NCBI GenBank assembly: GCA_946481625.1
Contig: CAMLOZ010000138.1
Location: 1 to 7,868, forward strand
Length of the DNA: 7,868 nucleotides
Reading direction: 5' to 3'
From: an uncultured Haloferula sp.
Lineage (GTDB): Bacteria; Verrucomicrobiota; Verrucomicrobiae; Verrucomicrobiales; Akkermansiaceae
In this document: piece after piece, positions 1 to 7,100 of the stretch
Layout of the letters: each line of letters starts with the position of its first letter
How positions within the stretch are numbered: position 1 is the stretch's first letter
The notes under the pieces: generated by a model
Database searches by the model: none
The model's input: the letters and a program-made list of their open reading frames with translations, nothing else
What the model was told of the DNA's origin: nothing
Program-made: the position numbers and the translations under genes

Positions 1-239
1 ACTCTCACGATCGTGCCATCCTCGGTCGCGACGACCGCGAAGCCCGACGCCATGTCGATCTCACTGAAGCCCTGGACGTCGGTGGTGATACCGTTCTGAT
101 AGGCGAGGACGACGTAGCGGCGGGTGAAGATGTCGGCCGGGAGCGCATTGTCCGCCGCGGTCCCGGCTGAGGGTTCGCCGGGACCGTGGCGGACCCGACC
201 GCCTGCTCCCCGCCGGTGAGATGTTCTTAGACGAATCAC
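1..239 (-). CDS. Partial IgGFc-binding-like adhesion domain protein; possible 5'-truncated remnant
   Basis: This is a minus-strand frame with no stop that runs off the left edge; about 79 residues are visible. Roughly residues 33-79 read as a folded segment: a Leu-Pro-Ala-Asp motif, then RRYVVLAYQNG, a variable loop, then GFAVVATEDGTIVR. This order (LPxD, aromatic-VLxY, then FxVVATEDxT-V) is what I recall for the bacterial IgGFc-binding domain (Pfam PF17517 type), found in large secreted adhesion-like proteins. The assignment is by eye. The residues before the motif are low-complexity (Gly, Arg, Pro, Ser) and do not look like the expected first half of that domain. No ATG lies upstream of the motif; the first in-frame GTG is at 239, and the only in-frame ATG (53) lies inside the conserved part. 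The possible start is only 6 bases from the divergent ATG at 246, leaving almost no room for a promoter. A decayed or rearranged gene is therefore likely, though an intact gene with an odd start cannot be excluded. Confidence 0.42.
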   Translation of the reverse strand, partial: MIRLRTSHRRGAGGRVRHGPGEPSAGTAADNALPADIFTRRYVVLAYQNGITTDVQGFSEIDMASGFAVVATEDGTIVR

Positions 240-245
240 GTTACG

Positions 246-1007
246 ATGAAACACATCTCGCCCGGGGCTCAGCGGTTCGCCGCAGTGGGACTGCTGGTGG
301 CCGCCGTGCTGGCCTTCATCCGGCTCGATGCACCGGAGCCTCCGCGCGGGAAGATGTCCAAGCCATCCGAGAGGGGGCGGCGTGAGAACGATGCGAGAGC
401 GATCGATCCTTCACGGGCGCTGGACCGGGCCTTCGCGCTCGACAAAGGGAGAGACCGCGACGTTCTGGTCCGCGAGCTTCTTTCCGGATGGGCCGCCCGG
501 GACGCGGAGGCGGCGTTGGGATGGGCTTCCTCGCTGAAGGATCCCGCCGCCCGGCGTTCCGCCCGCTCCAGCGTTTGTCTGGCGGTGGCGGCAGAAGACC
601 CGCGCCGGGCCGTCGTGCTCGCGCTTGCCGATGATGCGGATGAGGACTGCGAAAGAGGATTGCTGGGATGCCTGACCATGCAGTGGTGCGAAAGGGAACC
701 TCGGGAGGCAATCGAATGGGCGAGCGAACAACCGCAAGGCGAGTGGCGGGACCGCTTGTTAGCGGCAATCTCATCCGTGCTTTCGAGATCGGATCCGGCC
801 GCGGCGGCGCAACTCGCTTCCAACCTGGAGCCGGGTGAACTGCAGGACGAAGCCGTCATGGCCGTGCTCCACCAATGGGCGCTGAAGGACGCCACCGCGG
901 CACTCGAGTGGGCGCAGGCCTTCTCCGAATCCGCACTCCGCGACCGCGCCCTCGTGGAGATCGCTAACCTCCGCAAGCTGGCGGTTGCGGCTGAGGCGAG
1001 CGAGTAA
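246..1007 (+). CDS. Exported or anchored protein with six 32-33-residue alpha-helical repeats, function unknown
   Basis: This 253-residue protein has no function I can name. Residues 11-25 form a single hydrophobic stretch after a short basic start, which suggests a signal peptide or N-terminal anchor. A polar, Arg-rich linker (about 34-52) follows. The rest is a regular repeat: an Asp (once Glu), usually followed by Pro or Ala, begins each unit at residues 54, 86, 118, 151, 183 and 215, so the period is 32, 32, 33, 32, 32. The units follow a pattern of D-P/A-x-x-A-A-x-x-W/L-A, a turn of 5-8 residues, then R-D-x-A-L and a second helix often ending in Trp. This predicts two short helices per repeat and an alpha-solenoid, probably for protein binding. 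From memory, similar Trp/Asp-Pro repeat proteins are abundant in Verrucomicrobiota and mostly annotated as hypothetical. The ATG at 246 has no Shine-Dalgarno sequence before it but is supported by the hydrophobic N-terminus. The next gene starts 98 bases downstream on the same strand. Confidence 0.8.
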   Translation: MKHISPGAQRFAAVGLLVAAVLAFIRLDAPEPPRGKMSKPSERGRRENDARAIDPSRALDRAFALDKGRDRDVLVRELLSGWAARDAEAALGWASSLKDPAARRSARSSVCLAVAAEDPRRAVVLALADDADEDCERGLLGCLTMQWCEREPREAIEWASEQPQGEWRDRLLAAISSVLSRSDPAAAAQLASNLEPGELQDEAVMAVLHQWALKDATAALEWAQAFSESALRDRALVEIANLRKLAVAAEASE

Positions 1008-1019
1008 CCAAATTCAAAC

Positions 1020-1033
1020 GCCCTCGTGAGGGC
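1020..1033 (+). terminator. Small GC hairpin after the repeat-protein gene, weak terminator candidate
   Basis: Five perfect base pairs (GCCCT with AGGGC) enclose a CGTG loop, 12 bases after the stop codon of the repeat-protein gene. No run of T follows, so as an intrinsic terminator it is weak. It could equally slow polymerase, protect the 3' end of the transcript, or mean nothing. Position between two co-directional genes is the main support. Confidence 0.25.
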
Positions 1034-1078
1034 ATCTCCAATCTCCATGGCGATCCGGACTTTCCGGCGCCAACCGAG

Positions 1079-1105
1079 AAACCCAAACCACACTAAACCC
1101 AAACC
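1079..1105 (+). repeat. Direct repeat of an A/C-only 11-mer abutting the lyase start codon
   Basis: The 11-mer AAACCCAAACC occurs at 1079-1089 and again at 1095-1105, the second copy ending directly at the ATG. The start of the lyase gene therefore lies in an unstructured A/C-rich leader with no Shine-Dalgarno sequence. Such a leader could help initiation by remaining single-stranded. This is a direct reading of the sequence; the role is inference. Confidence 0.45.
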
Positions 1106-3967
1106 ATGCACACACCCATTAGAAACTGGTTGGCGTCCCTGGCGCTGGCATGCGTCCTCGGATCGCCCCCGGCGGAGGCCTACACCCATCCCTGCATTCC
1201 GAACACCGCCGAAGAACTGGCCACCATCAAGGCCAATCTGGACAAGGAACCCTGGAAGTCCGGCTACGCCCAGCTCGCGGCCTATAGTACTTCCCAGCTT
1301 ACCTGGCAGATGGCCGGCCCCTTCGCGAATGTCAGCCGCGCGGGAGCCTACGACGGCAACCTCGGCGCATGGCAGAATTCCATGAACGCCGTGTATAACC
1401 TCGCGCGGATGTGGTATTTCACCGGCGATAGCGCCTACGCGCAGAAGGCCCGCGACATCCTCATCGCTTGGGCGACCACGCACACCAGCTTCAGTGGCAA
1501 TGAAGCCGGCCTCGCCTTGGGCGACCACGCTCTCTCTTTCGGCGGCGGCGCCAGCATCCTGCGCGGCACCTGGCCCGGATGGACGGCCGCCGACACCACC
1601 ACGGTTCAGAACTACTTCGCGAATGTCCTCTGGCCGTCGTCTGCCGGGTGGAACATTCAGGGTCCCGCCAACAAAGGCGCCATCTACATGAAGGCCGGCA
1701 TCGCCATCGCCCTCTTCTGCGACAACGACGCCTCGAAGTTCAACCACATCATGAACCAAATGCGCACCTTCCACGGTGCCGGCCTGATGGATACCCTGCC
1801 CACGGGCCAGATGGGCGAGACAGGCCGCGATCCGGGCCACTGCTGGGGTCACCTCGACGGCCTGACCTTCGTCTCCGAATGCGCCTGGAAACAAGGCGTG
1901 GACCTCTACGGCGAATTGGACAACCGGCTGCTGGCTTGCGGCGAATACTATGCCCGCAACGGCTTTACCACGGATAACCCCTATATTTATTTCGGCACCA
2001 TCGACTGGCAGTGGATAAGCAATAAGTCCTGGCCCTCGGTTACCGATGGCAGCGGCTGGTTCATGCTCCAGAACGCCTATAAGAACCGCAAGGGCCTCCC
2101 CGCTCCCTGGATCGACCGAAAAATCCAACAACAGCACGTCGATGGCGGCAGCTTCATGTTCATCAAGACGGCCGACTTCACCACCGCCAGCCTGACGCCA
2201 GCCAGTTTCCCGGCGGTTTCTCCGGCCTCGAGCGGCTTGACCTTGACCACCCTCGGCAGCAATTCCGGAGGCCGTAGCTCCTCTTACGCCAATGGCGTAT
2301 GGACGTTGACCGGCCCTGGAGTCGATGTCTGGAACGATGTCAATGACGATTGCCAGTTTGCTTACACGCAGATGACCGGCGACTGCGCGATGGTTGCCCG
2401 GATCACCTCGAGCCAATATGTGACCGATTCCACCAAGGCCGGGTTGATGATTCGCGACAACCTTTCGGCCACCGTTTCGCAACGCGCCTGGGTTGCGATT
2501 GTGCCCACGGCCACCCCCTCAATGCAGACCCGCCAGAAGGGTTGGACCGAAAACTGGGGCGGGGGTGGATATCAGGCGCGTTCGCACACGTGGCCTCCCG
2601 GCATTCCCTACTGGGTCAAGATCGAACGCCGGGACAAACAGATCACCACCTTCGCGTCTCCGGACGGCACCAGTTGGTCGCCCCTGACCTGCTCCTACTA
2701 CGGCAACTTGCCGTCCACCCTCTATATCGGCCTGTTCATAGGCAGCGGATCGGCGACGACGACCACCACCGCCACCTTCGATAACGTGGCCTTCACCGGC
2801 GGGACCGGCGGCCCGGTGACTGTTCCGGCCGCCCCCTTGGGCCTGATCGCCGCCGCCTCCAGCAAAGCGGTGACCGCGCGCTGGTTGGCTTCCTTCGGCG
2901 CGACCGGCTATGATCTGCTGCGCACCACCACTCCCGGCAGCGGCTATGCCGTCATTGCCAGCAACCTTACCGGGACCAGCTACGTGGACACGACGGCGGC
3001 TGCGGGCACCAACTACTACTACGTGGTCCGGGCGAAAAACTCCGCCGGCACCAGCGGCAACTCGGCCGAATTCGCGGCTTCCCACAGCCAGCTGGTTCCG
3101 CAGATGGCCAACCTCGCCTTCGGCGGCACCACCTTGGCAAATATCAATACCGGTCCGCAGGTTGGAGGCTCCGATACGGCATTCGATGGCAACCCGGCCT
3201 CCAAGTGGTTCGGCTATAACTCGCCCACCGGCTGGCTCCAGTATGACTTCGGCGCTGGCAACGCGCAGGTCGTCAAACGCTACACGATCAACAGTGCCGA
3301 TGTGCCGTCGCGCGATCCGAAAGACTGGCAGTTCCAAGGCTCACAGGACGGCTCCAACTGGACCACCCTTGATACCCAGAGCGGCCAGACCTTCGCCATC
3401 AACATGGGGATGAACAACTACAACATCGCCAACACCACCGCCTACCGCTACTACCGGATCAACATCACGGCCAACAACGGGGCCACGGGAGTGGCAATCT
3501 CCGAACTGGGACTGTGGGGCGACAGCGGCCGCACCGTTCCCGACGGCACCTACCACCTCGTCAGCCGCTACAGCAACAAAGTGATGGCAGCGTTGAACGG
3601 CGGCACGACGAATGGCACGAAACTCGTCCAGTGGGGCCATAACGGCGGCGACGAGCAGAAGTGGACCTTCACCCACCTCGGCAACGGTCAATACAAAGTC
3701 ACCGGCGTCGCCAGCGGCCGGGTGATGGATGTCTCCGGCGTCAGCACCGCCAATGCAGCGAACATCCACCTCTGGGATTGGTTGAACGGCAACAACCAGA
3801 AGTGGACCGTTACTCCGGTTGGCGATGGCTATTTCAGGGTCACGGCCGTCCATAGCGGTAAGGTGGCCGATGTCGAAGGCCCCAGCACCGCCGATGGAGC
3901 GGACGTTCACCAGTGGAACTACGTGGGAGTGCTGAATCAGCACTGGCGGATGTCCGCTGCTCCGTAG
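1106..3967 (+). CDS. Secreted multidomain alginate-lyase-family polysaccharide lyase
   Basis: This 953-residue secreted enzyme probably cleaves a uronic-acid polysaccharide by beta-elimination outside the cytoplasm. Residues 1-25 form a signal peptide with an Ala-Glu-Ala cleavage site. Residues about 28-345 match the alginate lyase superfamily (PF05426 type, helical toroid): HPCIPNTAEELATIKANL at the start, GPANKG at 186-191, and the signature ETGRDPGH at 238-245 with His249 and a later WKQGVDLYG at 261-269. By family analogy Asn189, His245, His249 and Arg241 are catalytic or substrate-binding candidates. Four accessory modules follow: a DUF1349-like beta-sandwich (about 375-563; VWTLTGPGVDVW, then KAGLMIRD), a fibronectin type III domain (573-660), an F5/8-type C/discoidin domain (668-806), and a ricin-type beta-trefoil (811-950) with its three QxW motifs at 851-853, 898-900 and 945-947. 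The last two should bind carbohydrate. There is no C-terminal sorting tail. The ATG at 1106 is supported by the signal peptide but has no Shine-Dalgarno sequence. Substrate is uncertain: alginate, glucuronan (a PL38-like activity) or another polyuronate. Confidence 0.85.
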   Translation: MHTPIRNWLASLALACVLGSPPAEAYTHPCIPNTAEELATIKANLDKEPWKSGYAQLAAYSTSQLTWQMAGPFANVSRAGAYDGNLGAWQNSMNAVYNLARMWYFTGDSAYAQKARDILIAWATTHTSFSGNEAGLALGDHALSFGGGASILRGTWPGWTAADTTTVQNYFANVLWPSSAGWNIQGPANKGAIYMKAGIAIALFCDNDASKFNHIMNQMRTFHGAGLMDTLPTGQMGETGRDPGHCWGHLDGLTFVSECAWKQGVDLYGELDNRLLACGEYYARNGFTTDNPYIYFGTIDWQWISNKSWPSVTDGSGWFMLQNAYKNRKGLPAPWIDRKIQQQHVDGGSFMFIKTADFTTASLTPASFPAVSPASSGLTLTTLGSNSGGRSSSYANGVWTLTGPGVDVWNDVNDDCQFAYTQMTGDCAMVARITSSQYVTDSTKAGLMIRDNLSATVSQRAWVAIVPTATPSMQTRQKGWTENWGGGGYQARSHTWPPGIPYWVKIERRDKQITTFASPDGTSWSPLTCSYYGNLPSTLYIGLFIGSGSATTTTTATFDNVAFTGGTGGPVTVPAAPLGLIAAASSKAVTARWLASFGATGYDLLRTTTPGSGYAVIASNLTGTSYVDTTAAAGTNYYYVVRAKNSAGTSGNSAEFAASHSQLVPQMANLAFGGTTLANINTGPQVGGSDTAFDGNPASKWFGYNSPTGWLQYDFGAGNAQVVKRYTINSADVPSRDPKDWQFQGSQDGSNWTTLDTQSGQTFAINMGMNNYNIANTTAYRYYRINITANNGATGVAISELGLWGDSGRTVPDGTYHLVSRYSNKVMAALNGGTTNGTKLVQWGHNGGDEQKWTFTHLGNGQYKVTGVASGRVMDVSGVSTANAANIHLWDWLNGNNQKWTVTPVGDGYFRVTAVHSGKVADVEGPSTADGADVHQWNYVGVLNQHWRMSAAP

Positions 3968-3986
3968 TTCCTCGCGGCTTATTCAC

Positions 3987-4026
3987 AGCGCCGTCGCCGA
4001 ATTCCGGTGGGTGACGGCGCTCTTTA
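3987..4026 (+). terminator. Rho-independent terminator after the lyase gene
   Basis: Nine perfect base pairs (3987-3995 with 4013-4021, AGCGCCGTC against GACGGCGCT) extend to twelve if one G-U pair and two further C-G pairs (3996-3998 with 4010-4012) are counted, leaving an 11-base loop. CTTTA follows the stem. It sits 19 bases after the lyase stop codon. The T-run is short, but the stem is long and GC-rich, so termination of the lyase transcript here is likely. The next gene should then have its own promoter in 4027-4101, where I see no convincing -35/-10 pair. Confidence 0.75.
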
Positions 4027-4101
4027 TCGATCCATTACCGGGTGACGTGGACCTGCCGAATTCGCGCTGATACAACTTCCAGACTTCCCTTGATTCATAG
4101 T

Positions 4102-7100
4102 ATGTCGGGTATTTCGCAAACCATCCTCAGGCGCGCCGCGTTGGTCATGCCGCTGCTCCTTCTTGTCTTCGCCCTCGTGTCTCTCGGGGACGATGGAAAC
4201 GAGGGGGAGGAGAAGATCAAGGTCCTCATCGTCGAGGGCGTGACGAACCACGCCTGGGAAAAACGGCTGAACATCGTCCGCGCGATCCTCGCCAAGGACG
4301 GCTCCTTCGAGGTGGATGTCACCGTGACGCCGACCGCCGCCGGGGATCCGGCGTGGGAGACGTGGCGGCCGAAATTCAGCGATTACGACGTGGTCATCTC
4401 CGGCTACAACAACCTCGGCGGAAAGCCCGCGTGGCCGCAGGAAGTGAAGGATTCCTTCGCCGCCTATGTCCACGGCGGCGGCGGTTTCTATGCCTTCCAC
4501 GAGGCGAACAATTCGTTCGCCGAGTGGCCGCAGTACAACCAGATCATCGGGCTCGGCTGGCGCGACAAGAGCTTCGGCAAGGCAATCACCGTCAATGCCG
4601 ACGGTTCCTTGAACGAGATCCCCGCCGGGTCGGGCGAAAACACCGGCCATGGCGCCCGCCAGGACGTGCCGGTCATCAAGCGTGGCGATCATCCCATCCA
4701 CGCCGGACTGCCCGCGACCTGGATGGTGGCGGATATCGAGGTCTATCGCTACGCCCGCGGGCCGGCGGAGAATCTGACCGTGCTTTCCTATGCGGCGGAC
4801 CGCGACGGCACCCGCTTTCCCATCGATTGGACCGTCGAATACGGTGCCGGTCGTACTTACGCGAGCAGCTACGGCCACGTCTGGGGCGATGTCGCCGAAC
4901 CGCCGGGAGCGCGCTGCGCGGCGTTCCAGACGGTCTTCGTCCGCGCGCTGAAGTGGCTTGCCAAACGCGATCCGGGCACTGCGGTACCCGCCGACTTCCC
5001 CACGCCGACGGCGACCTCGCTGCGGCCCTACGAGGAAGGGGTGAGCGGGCTCGATTCCTTGCCTGCGGTCAATCCCTTTAACAACGGGATCCTGCCCACC
5101 AAGCCCACGCCGGTGAACAGCGTGGCCGTCGAGCAGGCCTTCGCGAACCTCTCGTGGGACTCGCCGATCCAGATCTCTCCCTTTCCCGGCTCGACCGATC
5201 TGCTGGTCGCCGAGACGGATGGCCGCCTCTTTCGTCTCGCGGACGATGACGCGACCGCCACCCGCAGCCAGGTGCTCGATATCCGGGACCGCGCCTGGTA
5301 CTACAATTGGAGTAGCGGCGACAATGGCACGAAGCACGGGGGCATGCAGACCTTCGCCCTGCACCCGCGTTTCGGGGCGGGGGAGGGGAAGGACTTCATC
5401 TATGTCTTCTACCTGCACAACGAGAACGACGCCGCGACCGCCGGCAGCCCTTACTTCGACCGGTTGTCGCGTTTCACGTGGGACGCCGGCACCGCCTCGT
5501 TCGATCCCGCCAGCGAGCTGATCCTGATCAACCAGTACGACACCTCCAAGGGTCACGACGGCGGTGGCATGGTCTTCGGCCCGGACGGCTTCCTTTACAT
5601 CGCCTTCGGCGACGAGGGGACCCAAGGGACCGGCGCGAACAACTACACGCAAAAGCTCGACGGCCGCGTCCGCTCGGGCGTCTGGCGGATCGATGTGGAC
5701 CAGCAGGGCGGCAGCGTCAGCCATCCGATCGTGCGGCAGCCCTTCAACGCCTCGCCAACCGACGGCTCCTACACCCAGGGCTACTACATTCCTAATAGCA
5801 ACCCGTGGGTGAATCCCGACGGCTCGGTGCTGGAAGAATACTACGCCATCGGCCTGCGCCAGCCGCACCGCATGACCCACGATCCCGCCACCGGATTCTG
5901 GATCGGCGACGTGGGCCACGAGACCCGCGAGGAAATCGACGTGCTCGACGTCCCCGGCCTGAACTTCCAGTGGAACTACAAGGAAGGCAACTCTGCCGGT
6001 TTCCGGGCCGCGCCATCGCCCCTGACCGGGACCGAGCGTACACCGGTCTTCGACTATAGCCATTCCGGTGCGGATTCGCTGGGGAACTGCGTGATCGGCG
6101 GCTACGTCTATCGCGGTTCCGCGATCCCTTTCCTGCAGGGGAAATACATCTTCGGCGACAATGGTTCGCAGGGGATCTACGCCCTCGACTACAACCCCGC
6201 CACCCGCACCGCGAACTCGGTGACGCGCATCGGCCAGGCCCGTGCGGGCAATATCTGGACCGGCATCTCCTCGTTCGGTCGCAATGCCGCGGGCGAACTC
6301 TTCGTCACGCAGATGGGAGCCGGGCAGGCGGGAAACGGCCGCATCTTCCGCATCCTGCCGGACACCGGCGCGATCCAGAATTCCATCTTCCCGGCGACGC
6401 TTTCAGCGACGGGACTGTTCAGCGATGTGCCCACGCTGACAGCCGTTCCTTCGTTGATCCCCTACGAAGTGAACATGCCGCTCTGGTCGGACGGAACGGA
6501 GAAGCATCGCTGGTTGATGATCCCCGGCGACGGCTCTCCCGGCACCGCCGCGGAGAGGATTACCTACAGCGAAAGCGGCCGCTGGAATCTGCCGGTCGGC
6601 TCGGTGCTGGTGAAGAATTTCGCGCTGCCCGATGGCGGCGCGAAGCTTGAAACCCGTGTCCTCGTCCGCGGCAGCGATGGCGAGTGGGGCGGCGTCACCT
6701 ACCGCTGGCGCAACGACGGTAGCGACGCGGATCTCCTGGAAGAAGGCGCGAACGAGACGCTCAACATCGGCGGGGAGTCGGTGAACTACCTCTTTCCCGG
6801 TCGCGCGCAGTGCAACACCTGCCACTCGACGATCGCCGGTGGTGTGCTGGGTCTCACGACCCGGCAGTTCAACCGCAACATCCTTTATCCCGCCACCGGC
6901 CGCAGGGCGCACCAGATTGAAACCCTCAGCAAGCTCGGCCTGATCGAAACCAAGCTCAGCGAAATCTCGTTGCGCGACGTCCTCACGTCGGCGGACCGGG
7001 AGGACCCGGGCGTGAGCGATGAAAATTTCGTCCGCTCCTACCTCGACAGCAACTGCGCGCATTGCCACCTCCCCGGCGGCAACCGCGCGAACTTTGACGC

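Noticed and set aside
1026..1385. 119-residue plus-strand frame starting before the lyase gene
   Set aside because: It overlaps the lyase N-terminus in another frame, is Pro/Arg/Ser-rich and lacks any signal. The lyase frame has a signal peptide and conserved domain there.
269..2482. 737-residue open frame on the minus strand
   Set aside because: It spans antisense two well-supported plus-strand genes and their intergenic gap, and has Gly/Ala/Arg/Val-rich composition with no motif or signal peptide. Long antisense frames are expected in GC-rich coding DNA.
4048..4074. Possible promoter (TGGACC ... GATACA) before the ThuA fusion gene
   Set aside because: The spacer is only 15 bases and both hexamers match the sigma-70 consensus poorly, so it is indistinguishable from chance.
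4024..6063. 679-residue open frame on the minus strand
   Set aside because: It is antisense to the ThuA and dehydrogenase domains, which carry recognisable conserved motifs. Its translation is repetitive Val/Gly/Ala/Arg/Asp without family features, and it ends inside the terminator region.
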